A DNA stretch of 64,000 nt, from positions 1 through 64,000 of the forward strand of contig JAHEEA010000005.1 of the NCBI GenBank assembly GCA_024640945.1, given 5' to 3'. Numbering within the stretch: position 1 is the stretch's first letter; every line of letters starts with the position of its first letter. The DNA is from Candidatus Methylopumilus sp. (GTDB taxonomy: Bacteria; Pseudomonadota; Gammaproteobacteria; Burkholderiales; Methylophilaceae). Of this stretch, positions 52,498 through 63,459 are shown one piece after another. The translations under genes were made by a program, and so were the position numbers. Under the pieces are notes generated by a model, which did not search any database, was not told the origin of the DNA, and saw nothing but the letters and a program-made list of their open reading frames with translations.

Positions 52498-53871
52498 TCA
52501 GCCTGCTATCAATCGATTAATATCATTATAAAAAGCAAATATCATGAGCAACCCAAGGAGCAAAAATCCGACTCGCTGGCCAATCTCTATCATACGATCA
52601 GAAACTGGACTTCCTTTGATTGCCTCAACCGTATAATACAACAAATGCCCACCATCCAACACAGGGATAGGCAATAGATTCAACACACCAAGACTGATAC
52701 TTAACATCGCCAAAAAACCAATCCATGAAGCCCATCCTTGATGTGCACTTTTCCCAGAATAACTAGCGATACTAACGGGGCCACTTATCGTTTTCAACGA
52801 AGCCTCCCCAATAAGCATATTGCCAATCATTTTCAAACTAAACAAGGAAATATCCCATGTTTTTTGACTAGCTAGAAACAGACTCTCAACTGGGGAATAT
52901 TTAACTTTAACTAAATAAGGCGCCAGCGCTTCTGAATCCATCTTGAATCCTGCTCCAATGCGACCCACATTACGCCCGCCTTCTTTAACCAACGATGGCG
53001 TAATTTTTAAAGAAACCACTTCAGAAGCGCGATCAATTGTGACGAAAAGCGCTTTATTTGGCTTTGATTGAACTGCATTAACAAATTCTTCAGAAGAATT
53101 AATTTTTAAGCCATCCACAGACAAAATAACATCACCAACCTTTAAACCAGCTTTTGATGCACTACCGCTTGATAAAACCTCGCTGATTTTAGCTGGGATC
53201 TTAGGCTGATTCGGTCGCAATCCTAATGACGTTAAAAAATCACTTTCCAAATCTTTTTTACTTAATTTAGATAAGGAGAGTGAATGCCTTTTTAATTGTC
53301 CTTGATGATCAAGAATCGTTAATTCAACTTCTTGGGTTTCACCCACGTTTTGGAGCAGCGCCCAATAAATATCTTGCCAAGTTTTAACTTTTTTATTCGC
53401 AACAGATTTAACAAGATCACCTTGCTGAAGCCCTGATTGATAGGCTGCTGTGCCCTGTAAAATCTCACCAACAACAGGCTTTAATGCAGTTACGCCTTGA
53501 GCCATTAAGATCCAGAACAAGAAAATTGCCAAAAGAAAATTAGCGACGGGTCCTGCTAAAACAATCAAAAATCGCTTCCAAAGTTTTTGGCGATTAAAGC
53601 TTCTTAAACGATCAGTAAGCGCCAGCCCCTTCAGCTCCGATTCAGACAGCTCACGCTCGTCTAACATTTTGACGTAACCACCCAAGGGAAGTGCTGAAAT
53701 AACGAATTCGGTTTTATCCAAACCAAACTTTTTACTATAAAGAGGCTTACCGAAACCAAGTGAAAATTTTAGAACTTTGACACCACACCATTTAGCCACC
53801 TGAAAATGACCATATTCATGAATTGCAATTAAAACAGTTAGTGCAACGACGAAAGAAAGTAAGGTTAACAT
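52498..53871 (-). CDS. rseP: Site-2 intramembrane protease RseP
   Basis: HEYGHFQVAKWCGVKV, PDZ domains, LLPIPVLDGGHLLYY. Start proposed at MLTLLSF (Met7 of the ORF-track translation). Confidence 0.95.
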   Translation of the reverse strand: MLTLLSFVVALTVLIAIHEYGHFQVAKWCGVKVLKFSLGFGKPLYSKKFGLDKTEFVISALPLGGYVKMLDERELSESELKGLALTDRLRSFNRQKLWKRFLIVLAGPVANFLLAIFLFWILMAQGVTALKPVVGEILQGTAAYQSGLQQGDLVKSVANKKVKTWQDIYWALLQNVGETQEVELTILDHQGQLKRHSLSLSKLSKKDLESDFLTSLGLRPNQPKIPAKISEVLSSGSASKAGLKVGDVILSVDGLKINSSEEFVNAVQSKPNKALFVTIDRASEVVSLKITPSLVKEGGRNVGRIGAGFKMDSEALAPYLVKVKYSPVESLFLASQKTWDISLFSLKMIGNMLIGEASLKTISGPVSIASYSGKSAHQGWASWIGFLAMLSISLGVLNLLPIPVLDGGHLLYYTVEAIKGSPVSDRMIEIGQRVGFLLLGLLMIFAFYNDINRLIAG

Positions 53872-55055
53872 TAGGCGCGGCTCAACCATTCACGCGCAGA
53901 ATCTCGTGCAGCAGCATCTGTATCAATAAGCATATTCAAATCGCTTACTTCCTTGATAATTGATTTATTAAGTACAAACTCAATAAGACGCGGAATATCT
54001 GTAAATTTAATTGTCTTCTGAATAAAAGCTTCAACAGCAATTTCATTTGCCGCATTAAGAATTGCAGCCGCATTACCACCCAATTTAAGCGCTTCATAAG
54101 CCAAACGTAAACAAGGGAATTTATTGGTATCAGGCGCTTCGAAATCCAATTGCCCAATCTTAAATAAATCTAGCGAGCCAACGCCACTTTGCAATCGCTC
54201 TGGGTAGCCTAGCGCATAAGCGATTGGTGTGCGCATATCAGGATTGCCCAATTGAGCTAGAACAGAGCCATCTACGTACTCAACCATCGAATGGATAACA
54301 CTTTGAGGATGTACAACAACCTCAATTTCAGATGGCTTTGCATTAAATAACCATCGTGCTTCAATAACCTCCAAACCTTTGTTCATCAAAGTGGCGGAAT
54401 CGATTGTAATTTTAGGGCCCATCACCCAATTAGGATGATTCAACGCTTGCTCTAAAGAAACTTCCTCAAGCTCAGACTGACTAAATTTACGGAAAGGCCC
54501 ACCTGAAGCAGTCAATAATATTTTTTTAATACCCGAATCAATAAGACTACCATCTACACGTGCAGGCATTACTTGAAAAATCGCATTATGCTCACTATCA
54601 ATAGGTAATAGGGTTGCACCACCCTGTTTTACCGCCTGCATAAATAGATTGCCTGCCATGACTAATGTTTCTTTATTGGCAAGAAGAATACGTTTACCTG
54701 CCTTAGCTGCTGCAATTGCAGGAATCAAGCCTGCTGCTCCAACAATCGCTGCCATGACTGCATCTACTTCAGGGTGTGATGAAACATACTCAAGTGCGGA
54801 CATTCCACACATCACTTCTGTTGAGCTTCCAACAGCTTTTAATTGCAAACGTAAGCGTTCTGCAGCGGCCTCATCTAAGAGAACTGCATAAACTGGCTTG
54901 TATTCAATACAAAGCTTATATAAAGCTGCGTCATTATTGTTTGCAGTTAAAGCATAAGTAGCAAAACGATTAGGATGTTGCGAGATGACATTAAGAGTGC
55001 TGGCACCAATAGTACCAGTGGCGCCTAATATTGTGATTTGTTGCAGCTTAGGCAT
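53871..55055 (-). CDS. dxr: 1-deoxy-D-xylulose 5-phosphate reductoisomerase
   Basis: ITILGATGTIGASTLNVISQHP, LANKETLVMAG, PIDSEHNAIFQ, NHPNWVMGPKITIDSATLMNKGLEVIEA. Confidence 0.98.
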   Translation of the reverse strand: MPKLQQITILGATGTIGASTLNVISQHPNRFATYALTANNNDAALYKLCIEYKPVYAVLLDEAAAERLRLQLKAVGSSTEVMCGMSALEYVSSHPEVDAVMAAIVGAAGLIPAIAAAKAGKRILLANKETLVMAGNLFMQAVKQGGATLLPIDSEHNAIFQVMPARVDGSLIDSGIKKILLTASGGPFRKFSQSELEEVSLEQALNHPNWVMGPKITIDSATLMNKGLEVIEARWLFNAKPSEIEVVVHPQSVIHSMVEYVDGSVLAQLGNPDMRTPIAYALGYPERLQSGVGSLDLFKIGQLDFEAPDTNKFPCLRLAYEALKLGGNAAAILNAANEIAVEAFIQKTIKFTDIPRLIEFVLNKSIIKEVSDLNMLIDTDAAARDSAREWLSRA

Positions 55056-55864
55056 TAAGCAAACCAGTGATTGTAATAAAAAGGAATTAATAACAAGAAA
55101 GTTACCAATGGAAGACTTGAAGTTAATCCATCAACACGGTCTAAAATACCGCCATGCCCAGGCAATATAGAACCACTGTCCTTTGCGCCGGCTTGTCTCT
55201 TTACTAAAGATTCAACTAAATCACCCATCACGCTTGCAATAGTGATGCCTAACATCAATAAAACCAACCAATATTCTGTATTAAAGAAATAACAAATACC
55301 GCCAGCATAAAAAGCAACTGCAATACACGCTCCTAAAACGCCTTCCCATGTTTTTCCTGGGCTGATAGATGGGGCTAACTTATGTCGACCAAAACGTTTG
55401 CCTGCAAAATAAGCAGCACTATCCGCAATCCATACTGCAGCCATCATCGTCAGTAATAAAAGTGGCCCAACTTGACGCAAGGTCGTCATAGCAAACCATA
55501 AAGGCACAATAATTAGAATGCCTAATATAGCTAAAATCACTTGATTTTTTATTTCAATACGCGCCATTAGCCACAAAGGCGCCAGAAACAACCAAAATAC
55601 AGATGAAAGCAATATGCTCCAAAAAGTAGCCATTGCCATCAAATTTGGAGCAACGAAAATCAGCAGCAACCCTAAAATCAAAAGGCTTGCTGGATAGGCT
55701 ATTCTGAGCACTGAATTAAATTTAGAAAGTACTGCCCATTCCCATGCGGCAGTTACAATACCGGCAAGAATTAATAGCTGCCACTCCAATCCGGTCAGAT
55801 AAAAAAGCGCAACCAAAAAGCCAGGTACTAAAATCAATGCCGTTATTAATCGTGTTTTTAACAT
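55055..55864 (-). CDS. cdsA: Phosphatidate cytidylyltransferase CdsA
   Basis: ISPGKTWEGVLGACIA, MGDLVESLVKRQAGAKDSGSILPGHGGILDRVDGLT. Start trimmed to MLKTRLITALIL. Confidence 0.97.
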   Translation of the reverse strand: MLKTRLITALILVPGFLVALFYLTGLEWQLLILAGIVTAAWEWAVLSKFNSVLRIAYPASLLILGLLLIFVAPNLMAMATFWSILLSSVFWLFLAPLWLMARIEIKNQVILAILGILIIVPLWFAMTTLRQVGPLLLLTMMAAVWIADSAAYFAGKRFGRHKLAPSISPGKTWEGVLGACIAVAFYAGGICYFFNTEYWLVLLMLGITIASVMGDLVESLVKRQAGAKDSGSILPGHGGILDRVDGLTSSLPLVTFLLLIPFYYNHWFA

Positions 55865-55865
55865 G

Positions 55866-56618
55866 TTATGGATTCGCCAATTGTTCGCTCGTGCGACCAA
55901 AACGGCGCTCTCGCTTTTGATAAGATTGAATAGCTAAATCGAAGGCTGGCTGATCAAAATCAGGCCAAAGTGTATCTGTGAAATAAAGCTCTGTATAAGC
56001 TAATTGCCACAATAAAAAATTACTAATTCGTTTCTCTCCACCAGTCCTAATAAACAAATCGGGTTCTGGTGCGTAATGCATAGATAGGTAAGGTGTTAAA
56101 TGCGCTTCATTGAAATTGCCACTTAATCCTGGATTTGCTTTTTGCATGGCGTTTGTAGCTTGTAAAATATCCCATCGCCCACCGTAATTAGCTGCAATCG
56201 TTAATGTTAATCCAGTATTGCTTGAAGTGAGTAGTTCCGCGGCTGCGATTTCAGTAGATAGCGCCTCATTGAACTGACTTTTATCGCCAATCATGATAAA
56301 TCGAACGTTATTTTTATGGAGTTTACGAACTTCCTTCTTTAAAGCCTCCATAAACAAAGACATTAAAAAGGAAACTTCTTCAGGAGGACGGCGCCAGTTT
56401 TCACTGCTAAAAGCGAATAAAGTTAAATATTCAACACCTATTGAAACACAATGCTTGATTGCCTCTCGCACAACTTCAACGCCAACTTTATGCCCTGCAA
56501 CACGAGGAAGAAAGCGTTTCTTAGCCCACCGACCATTGCCGTCCATAATGATAGCAATGTGTCGTGGCACTTCGCCAACTTGAGGAATGCTATTAGTGGA
56601 GCTAGAAAAGATTGCCAA
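55866..56618 (-). CDS. uppS: Undecaprenyl diphosphate synthase
   Basis: [74 protein letters not shown]. Confidence 0.98.
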   Translation of the reverse strand: MAIFSSSTNSIPQVGEVPRHIAIIMDGNGRWAKKRFLPRVAGHKVGVEVVREAIKHCVSIGVEYLTLFAFSSENWRRPPEEVSFLMSLFMEALKKEVRKLHKNNVRFIMIGDKSQFNEALSTEIAAAELLTSSNTGLTLTIAANYGGRWDILQATNAMQKANPGLSGNFNEAHLTPYLSMHYAPEPDLFIRTGGEKRISNFLLWQLAYTELYFTDTLWPDFDQPAFDLAIQSYQKRERRFGRTSEQLANP

Positions 56619-56669
56619 TTAAAGCCCCGTTTTCAATCTAGATAAAAGTAATTCATGCAGATTAATCAA

Positions 56670-57233
56670 TTAAACTGCCATCAAATCCGCTTCTTTGACC
56701 TGCAACATCTTATCAATTTCAACTACATTCTTATCTGTCAGTTTTTGAATCTCGTCTTGTGCACGACGCTCATCATCTTCACTAATTTCTTTATCTTTAA
56801 TCATTTTCTTTAAGGCATCGTTTGCATCACGGCGAATATTACGGATTGCAACCTTAGCGTTTTCACCTTCGGTGCGAACCACTTTAATCAAATCTTTACG
56901 GCGCTCTTCCGTTAGCATAGGCATTGGTACACGAATCAAATCACCATTAGTTGCTGGATTTAATCCCAAATCAGCATCACGAATAGCCTTTTCAACTGGC
57001 CCAATCATATTTTTTTCATAAGGCTGTACGTTAATTGTTCTAGCATCGCTCAATGTCACGTTAGCAACTTGGTTAACAGATGTCATAGATCCATAGTAAT
57101 CAACCATCACATGATCTAATAAGCCAGTATGCGCACGACCTGTACGTACCTTACCCAAATCATTTTTTAATGACTCAAGTGATTTAATCATTTTTTGCTC
57201 AGCGTTTTTTTTCAATTCAGCTAACATTTTCAT
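56670..57233 (-). CDS. frr: Ribosome recycling factor
   Basis: [45 protein letters not shown]. Confidence 0.98.
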   Translation of the reverse strand: MKMLAELKKNAEQKMIKSLESLKNDLGKVRTGRAHTGLLDHVMVDYYGSMTSVNQVANVTLSDARTINVQPYEKNMIGPVEKAIRDADLGLNPATNGDLIRVPMPMLTEERRKDLIKVVRTEGENAKVAIRNIRRDANDALKKMIKDKEISEDDERRAQDEIQKLTDKNVVEIDKMLQVKEADLMAV

Positions 57234-57277
57234 CTCCTTACTTATTCCGTTTTTTTACTTAGAATCAAACAAATACA

Positions 57278-57994
57278 CTACGGCAAAACTTTAGTGCCCT
57301 CGTCCTCACCCATGACGACGCGCTTCAAAGCGCCTTGCTTGAAAATACTAAATACTGAAATCGGTAATTTTTGGTCACGACATAAAGTCAACGCAGTCGC
57401 ATCCATGACTTTCAAATTCTTAATAATGGCTTCATCGAAAGATACAGTGTTATATCTCATCGCCTCAGGATTTTTTTTTGGGTCTTCAGTATAAATACCA
57501 TCAACTTTAGTTGCCTTAATTACAATATCCGCACTCATCTCTAAACCACGCAATGCTGCAGCTGTATCAGTGGTGAAAAATGGATTGCCTGTTCCCGCTC
57601 CAAATATGACAACGCGCCCTTCTTCTAAATATCGAATTGCTTTACCACGAATATATGGTTCAGCCACTTGCTCAATATTTAACGCAGATTGAACTCGACT
57701 AACGATGCCAACATGCTTCATAGCATCCTGCAAAGCCAAAGCATTCATTACGGTTGCCAGCATGCCCATATAGTCAGCTGTCGCCCTATCCATCCCCTCT
57801 GCAGCAGGTGCAACACCTCTAAAAATGTTACCCCCACCAATGACTACCGCGACCTGCACACCAAGATCAACAACCTCTTTAACTTCGCCTACAATACGGT
57901 TGATGGTCGCACGATTAATACCATAGTGATCATCACCCATGAGTGCTTCGCCAGAAAGCTTAAGTAAGATGCGCTTGTATTTAGGTGTGGCCAC
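57278..57994 (-). CDS. pyrH: UMP kinase
   Basis: [51 protein letters not shown]. Confidence 0.98.
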   Translation of the reverse strand: MATPKYKRILLKLSGEALMGDDHYGINRATINRIVGEVKEVVDLGVQVAVVIGGGNIFRGVAPAAEGMDRATADYMGMLATVMNALALQDAMKHVGIVSRVQSALNIEQVAEPYIRGKAIRYLEEGRVVIFGAGTGNPFFTTDTAAALRGLEMSADIVIKATKVDGIYTEDPKKNPEAMRYNTVSFDEAIIKNLKVMDATALTLCRDQKLPISVFSIFKQGALKRVVMGEDEGTKVLP

Positions 57995-58015
57995 GATAAA
58001 AACTCCTATTCAATT

Positions 58016-58077
58016 GTGCAAAACGATGATGTCAGCAATGCTAACTATCATCGTTTTGCAGGATTACATCATTGCAC
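58016..58077 (-). promoter_or_regulatory. Candidate RNA hairpin/attenuator in the tsf-pyrH intergenic region
   Basis: 14-bp perfect inverted repeat TGCAAAACGATGAT (58017-58030) / ATCATCGTTTTGCA (58047-58060), plus a second imperfect partner ACATCATTGCAC (58066-58077). Confidence 0.6.
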
Positions 58078-58098
58078 TTCAAAAAGCGCAATTAAACT

Positions 58099-58980
58099 TT
58101 ACAACTTAGCAGCAGCAGCTACTTCAGCAGCAAAATCGGTAACAACTTTCTCAATACCTTCACCAACAGTGTACATCGTGAATGAAGCGACTGATGCACC
58201 TTTTGATTTCAATAATTGTTCAATTGTCACTTTGTCGTCTTTTACAAAGACTTGATTAAGCAAGGTTACTTCTTTTAAGAATTTTTGCACTGTACCGTCT
58301 GCAATTTTCTCAAGCATTGCTTCTGGCTTACCAGCTTCTTTTGCTTTTTCAATTGCAACACGACGCTCAGCTTCAATTAATGCAGCATCAACGCCAGATG
58401 CATCTAAAGATTTAGGTTTGGCTGCAGCGATATGCATTGCGATATCTTTAGCTAAAGCATCATCACCACCAACCAAATCAACTAAAACACCAATTTTGCT
58501 ACCATGAACGTAACTAGCTAACTTACCTTGAGCAGCTAAACGAACAAAACGACGTGGTGTAATGTTTTCACCAATCTTACCAACTAATTGTGTACGCATA
58601 TCTTCAGCCGTCCCAGAACCCATTGGCAATGCTGCAACAGCTTCGATATTTGCTGGATTATTTTTTTCAACAGCAACAGCCAAATCATTAACAAACTTCA
58701 AGAAGTCGTCATTTTTAGCACAGAAGTCTGTTTCAGAGTTAACTTCAATAATTGCACCAGTTTTGCCATCAGCACTAATGCTGACACCAACAGTACCTTC
58801 AGCAGCAACACGGCCAGCAGCCTTGCTTGCCTTGTTACCAAAACGAACACGTAAAATTTCTTCTGCACGTGTCATATCGCCGTCAGCTTCTGACAACGCT
58901 TTTTTACAATCCATCATAGGCGCATCTGTGCGCTCACGTAATTCTTTTACCATTGAAGCGGTAATTTCAGCCATGTTCAA
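58099..58980 (-). CDS. tsf: Elongation factor Ts
   Basis: [50 protein letters not shown]. Confidence 0.98.
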   Translation of the reverse strand: MNMAEITASMVKELRERTDAPMMDCKKALSEADGDMTRAEEILRVRFGNKASKAAGRVAAEGTVGVSISADGKTGAIIEVNSETDFCAKNDDFLKFVNDLAVAVEKNNPANIEAVAALPMGSGTAEDMRTQLVGKIGENITPRRFVRLAAQGKLASYVHGSKIGVLVDLVGGDDALAKDIAMHIAAAKPKSLDASGVDAALIEAERRVAIEKAKEAGKPEAMLEKIADGTVQKFLKEVTLLNQVFVKDDKVTIEQLLKSKGASVASFTMYTVGEGIEKVVTDFAAEVAAAAKL

Positions 58981-59038
58981 CTCCTTAAATTCTTATCTTT
59001 CATCTAGCGTTGACTAGATGACCACTAAAGCTAGCTAT

Positions 59039-59064
59039 AAAAAAAGGGGCCGCAGCCCCTTTAG
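59039..59064 (-). terminator. Intercistronic terminator/attenuator between rpsB and tsf
   Basis: On minus strand: AAAGGGGCTGCGGCCCCTTTTTTT, GC-rich stem followed by U-run. Confidence 0.85.
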
Positions 59065-59068
59065 GGTA

Positions 59069-59806
59069 TTACTCAGCCGAAGCTTCTACAGTTTCTTCAT
59101 CAGCAGTTTTAACGATTTCAGCGATGAATTGGTTGCGACCTTCTAACACAGCATCAGCAATGCCACGTGCATAAAGACGAATCGCACGGCTTGAGTCATC
59201 GTTACCAGGGATAACGTATGTCACGCCATCTGGTGAGTTATTTGTATCAACAACACCAATCACTGGGATACCCAATTTAGCTGCTTCAGTAACTGCACCG
59301 CTTTCATGACCAACGTCAACGATGAAAATCGCATCAGGCAAGCCGCCCATTTCTTTAATGCCACCGATTGAACGTGACAATTTTTCAACTTCACGCTTGT
59401 AACCTAAAGCTTCTTTTTTACCGAATTTTTCTAAGCTACCATCTTGCAACATAGTTTCGTAGTCAGTTAAACGCTTGATAGATTGTTTAACTGTTTTGAA
59501 GTTAGTGAGCATACCGCCCAACCAACGATGATTCACATATGCACAGTTAGCGCGAATCGCTTCTTCTTGCATAATTTCACGTGCTTGACGTTTTGTACCA
59601 ACGAAAAGAATACGGCCTTTATTTGCAGCTAATTGACGCACATACTTCAATGCATCTTCAAATAATGGCAAAGTTTTCTCTAAGTTAACAATATGAATTT
59701 TGTTGCGATCACCAAAAATGAACGGCGCCATTTTTGGGTTCCAGTAACGAGTTTGATGGCCGAAGTGAACTCCAGCTTCTAACATTTGACGCATAGTAAC
59801 GGACAT
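59069..59806 (-). CDS. rpsB: 30S ribosomal protein S2
   Basis: [41 protein letters not shown]. Confidence 0.99.
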   Translation of the reverse strand: MSVTMRQMLEAGVHFGHQTRYWNPKMAPFIFGDRNKIHIVNLEKTLPLFEDALKYVRQLAANKGRILFVGTKRQAREIMQEEAIRANCAYVNHRWLGGMLTNFKTVKQSIKRLTDYETMLQDGSLEKFGKKEALGYKREVEKLSRSIGGIKEMGGLPDAIFIVDVGHESGAVTEAAKLGIPVIGVVDTNNSPDGVTYVIPGNDDSSRAIRLYARGIADAVLEGRNQFIAEIVKTADEETVEASAE

Positions 59807-59819
59807 AAAAGTCTCCAGT

Positions 59820-59884
59820 AAGGGTTATAGCTCACATGCGCCTATAAACATTCACTTAAGTGAACACCCTGTACGAGGCGCATG
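59820..59884 (-). promoter_or_regulatory. Structured rpsB 5' leader (candidate S2-autoregulatory RNA)
   Basis: 9-bp perfect arms CATGCGCCT (59835-59843)/AGGCGCATG (59876-59884) enclosing palindrome TTCACTTAAGTGAA (59851-59864); AGGGT (59821-59825) complementary to ACCCT (59866-59870) in a pseudoknot topology. Confidence 0.65.
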
Positions 59885-60080
59885 ATTTATTTTTGAATTC
59901 ATCAAAAAACTTAATAAATTCGTCAAGCTAAAAGATTAAAAAATTACATCTCCATTTTGCTGATTGCGTACCAGCTAAACGGGTGCAGTATGCTAACATA
60001 GACACATCTAAAAATTCAAGGAAAACCTAAGCCCTAATTGCTTTTAGTTGTAAGTCAAACAGGTGCTTTTTGTTGTATTT

Positions 60081-60878
60081 ATGGCAATTACTATAAAAAA
60101 CGAAGTTGATATTGAGAAAATGCGCGTTGCAGGAAGACTTGCTTCGGAGGTTTTGGACTTTATTACACCCTATGTGAAGCCAGGCATCACAACCGGTGAG
60201 CTCGACAAATTGTGCCATGACTATATGGTTAACGTTCAAAAAACCATTCCCGCACCACTCAATTACGCACCACCTGGACACGTGCCTTATCCAAAATCAA
60301 TTTGCTCTTCAGTCAACCATCAAATTTGTCACGGCGTACCTGGCGAAAAAGTTTTAAAAAGCGGTGACATTGTCAACTTAGACATTACCGTGATTAAAGA
60401 CGGTTACCATGGTGATACTAGCCGTATGTTTTATGTTGGTGAACCTTCAATTCAAGCAAAACGTTTATGCGAAGTCACTTACGAATGCATGTGGATTGGC
60501 ATATCAAAGGTCAAACCAGGTGCGACACTAGGTGACATTGGCGCTTCCATACAAAAACACGCTGAAAGCAATGGCTTTAGCGTGGTTCAAGAATTCTGCG
60601 GCCATGGTATAGGTAAGAAGTTTCACGAAGACCCTCAAGTCCTTCATTATGGCAAAGCAGGCACAGGCCTCAAATTGCAAGCTGGCATGATATTCACCAT
60701 AGAGCCAATGATTAATGCAGGCAAACGCTTCATCAAGCAGCTAGGAGACGGATGGACGGTCGTCACTAAAGACCATAGCCTTTCTGCGCAGTGGGAACAC
60801 ACCATACTAGTAACGCCCTCTGGCTATGAAGTGCTAACAGTTTCAGATGGATCACCTAGCAGCCCATCCATAATCTGA
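60081..60878 (+). CDS. map: Type I methionine aminopeptidase
   Basis: MAITIKNEVDIEKMRVAGRLASEVLDFI; CSSVNHQICHGVPGEKVLKSGDIVNLDITV; CGHGIGKKFHEDP. Start trimmed from 60063. Confidence 0.97.
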   Translation: MAITIKNEVDIEKMRVAGRLASEVLDFITPYVKPGITTGELDKLCHDYMVNVQKTIPAPLNYAPPGHVPYPKSICSSVNHQICHGVPGEKVLKSGDIVNLDITVIKDGYHGDTSRMFYVGEPSIQAKRLCEVTYECMWIGISKVKPGATLGDIGASIQKHAESNGFSVVQEFCGHGIGKKFHEDPQVLHYGKAGTGLKLQAGMIFTIEPMINAGKRFIKQLGDGWTVVTKDHSLSAQWEHTILVTPSGYEVLTVSDGSPSSPSII

Positions 60879-60889
60879 TTATAGCGACC

Positions 60890-63451
60890 ATGATTTCACA
60901 GAGTGGCGCAACACAGTGGCGCAAACATCTTAAAAACAAACAAGAAGTTTTGCGCTTGGAATTTTGCGAGTCTTCAGGAAGTCAAAAATTACTAAAGCAG
61001 CATTCTAATTTAGTTGACCAAATACTCTCGGATATTTGGCTTCAGTCCGGAATCAACAATCAAGCATGCTTAATTGCGGTTGGAGGTTACGGCAGAGCTG
61101 AGCTTTTCCCTTATTCCGACGTCGATCTCCTAATCCTACTCCCGAATAATGATAACCAAGTACTCAACCAAAAAATTGAGACAATGATTAGCTTATTTTG
61201 GGATATAGGCCTGGCCGTTGGCCATAGCGTACGAAGCTTAAGCGAATGCATAGATGAAGCAAAAAAAGATGTTACCGTTCAAACTAATTTGCTTGAATCT
61301 CGCTACTTAACTGGCAATAGAGAACTCTATAATAAATTCCACACTGAAATGATGTCAGCGATGGATATTTCTAAATTCTTTACTGCGAAACTGACGGAAC
61401 AAGAACAACGCCACGCCCGCTTCGATGACACATCAAACAACCTTGAACCCAACATCAAAGAAAGCCCTGGCGGATTAAGGGATCTACAAAATATCTTATG
61501 GATTGCTCGTGCATTAGGCTTGGGTGATCAATGGAAATCACTCGTTAAACACGAGCTAATTACGGAATCGGAGCTTAGACAGATTAAAAAACATGAATTG
61601 CACCTAAAGATGCTTCGCATCAAGCTGCATTACTTAGCTAAACGTCGGGAAGACAGGCTAATTTTTGATCTGCAAAATGAACTCGCTGCAGACTTAGGAT
61701 ATATCAATAGCAAAAAACATCGCTCAAGCGAACAGTTGATGCAGGGCTATTATAAAACCGCTAAATTCGTAAGCTTAATTAATGAAATATTGATTAAATT
61801 GCTCAAGGAATTGATATTTCCTTCTCAAGAAAAAGCAAAAGCGATTAATGATCGATTCGAGTCCAATCAAGGATTGATTAACACGTCATCTGCGAGCGTA
61901 TTACAAAAAAGACCCTCAAGCATCCTTGAAATCTTCTTATTACTTGAACAACATCCAGAGCTCACTGGAATAAGTCCAAATTTACTTAGAAATTTACATC
62001 GAGTAAAAAAACTTATAAATAAAGACTTCAGACTTAATGCAGCAAATAAAGCCTTGTTTATGGACATTATGAAACAAGCAAATGGCGTTAGAGATACATT
62101 AAGACTAATGAATCGCTATGAAATTCTTGGCAGATACATTCCAGCATTTGGCAGAATCGTTGGGCAGATGCAGCATGATTTATTTCATGTATTTACTGTC
62201 GACGAGCACATACTAAATGTTCTGGGAAATTTGTACCGCTTCTCAAGAAATGAATTTGCCCACGAATTTCCACTTTGCAGTAAGTTGTTTACTGAATTTG
62301 ATTCACCTCACTTACTTTACTTAGCCGCCCTCTTCCATGATATTGCAAAAGGACGTGGTGGCGACCACTCAAAACTTGGAACGATCGATGCCATGCGGTT
62401 CTGCAAACAGCATGGATTGACCAAAGGAGATAGCCAATTAGTCTCATGGCTTGTTGGAAGCCATTTGATCATGTCGAGCACCGCACAAAAATCGGATTTA
62501 AGCGACCCGCAAGTCATCGAACAATTCGCATCTCTCATGCAAGATGAAAGACACTTAACCGCCCTATACCTGCTAACGGTAGCTGACATTAGAGGCACGA
62601 GTCCAAAAGTATGGAACGCATGGAAAGCAAAATTATTAGAGACGCTATTTTTAAACACTAGAAGCTTACTGCAAGGAAAGGCAAGCAATGTAGACGAGGA
62701 CTTGTTATCAAGGCAAGCTGAAGCCAAAGCCACACTAAGCCACTACGGTATCTTAGAAAAATTCTACACGCCATTATGGGAACAGCTGGGCAGGCAATAT
62801 TTTCTAAGGCACAACAGTCAAGAGATTGCATGGCATAGCCGCCTACTCCTAAGACACATCAACACCAACGAATCGATTGTAAGGGCAAGATTAAGTCCTA
62901 TGGGAGACGGAATCCAAGTCATGATCTACACCCATGACCGCGATGACTTATTCGCATGCATTTGCAGCTTCTTCGATCGCATGGGTTATAACATTGTTGA
63001 AGCTAAAATTCATACAAGCAAACATGGGTATGCGCTAGATAGTTTTTTAATTTTAGATCATAGTGATAAGTCGATAAGTTATCGTGACTTATTAAGTTAT
63101 ATTGAGTATGAATTAGGAAAGAAACTGAACAGCAATAACGGCCCTGAAAAACCAATCAAAGGACGCTTAAGTAGACAAGTTAAACATATGCCAATTAAAG
63201 CAAATGTGGCGCTAACCAACCTAGAGAATAGCAACAACCATCAACTTGAGTTAATTGCCGGAGACCAACCAGGCTTACTCTCCACGATAGCGCATACTTT
63301 CCTAGAGCACCAAGTACATATTCAAACAGCGAAAATTAATACGCTAGGAAAACGGGCTGAGGACACCTTCTTAATTTCAGGAAAAAATGGAGAAGTGCTG
63401 AGCAAAGAAAATATTAAAGCACTGGAAATATCACTAATAAAAAATCTCTAA
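60890..63451 (+). CDS. glnD: [Protein-PII] uridylyltransferase / uridylyl-removing enzyme GlnD
   Basis: VGGYGRAELFPYSDVDLLILLP NTase motif, LAALFHDIAKGRGGDHSKLG HD motif, two C-terminal ACT-like regions. Confidence 0.97.
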   Translation: MISQSGATQWRKHLKNKQEVLRLEFCESSGSQKLLKQHSNLVDQILSDIWLQSGINNQACLIAVGGYGRAELFPYSDVDLLILLPNNDNQVLNQKIETMISLFWDIGLAVGHSVRSLSECIDEAKKDVTVQTNLLESRYLTGNRELYNKFHTEMMSAMDISKFFTAKLTEQEQRHARFDDTSNNLEPNIKESPGGLRDLQNILWIARALGLGDQWKSLVKHELITESELRQIKKHELHLKMLRIKLHYLAKRREDRLIFDLQNELAADLGYINSKKHRSSEQLMQGYYKTAKFVSLINEILIKLLKELIFPSQEKAKAINDRFESNQGLINTSSASVLQKRPSSILEIFLLLEQHPELTGISPNLLRNLHRVKKLINKDFRLNAANKALFMDIMKQANGVRDTLRLMNRYEILGRYIPAFGRIVGQMQHDLFHVFTVDEHILNVLGNLYRFSRNEFAHEFPLCSKLFTEFDSPHLLYLAALFHDIAKGRGGDHSKLGTIDAMRFCKQHGLTKGDSQLVSWLVGSHLIMSSTAQKSDLSDPQVIEQFASLMQDERHLTALYLLTVADIRGTSPKVWNAWKAKLLETLFLNTRSLLQGKASNVDEDLLSRQAEAKATLSHYGILEKFYTPLWEQLGRQYFLRHNSQEIAWHSRLLLRHINTNESIVRARLSPMGDGIQVMIYTHDRDDLFACICSFFDRMGYNIVEAKIHTSKHGYALDSFLILDHSDKSISYRDLLSYIEYELGKKLNSNNGPEKPIKGRLSRQVKHMPIKANVALTNLENSNNHQLELIAGDQPGLLSTIAHTFLEHQVHIQTAKINTLGKRAEDTFLISGKNGEVLSKENIKALEISLIKNL

Positions 63452-63459
63452 AGCCAATC

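Noticed and set aside
58562-59017. 151-aa plus-strand ORF antisense to tsf
   Set aside because: Mirror of the conserved EF-Ts coding sequence; alanine/serine-rich shadow ORF.
62317-62733. 138-aa minus-strand ORF antisense to glnD
   Set aside because: Shadow ORF; glnD HD-domain motifs are on the other strand.
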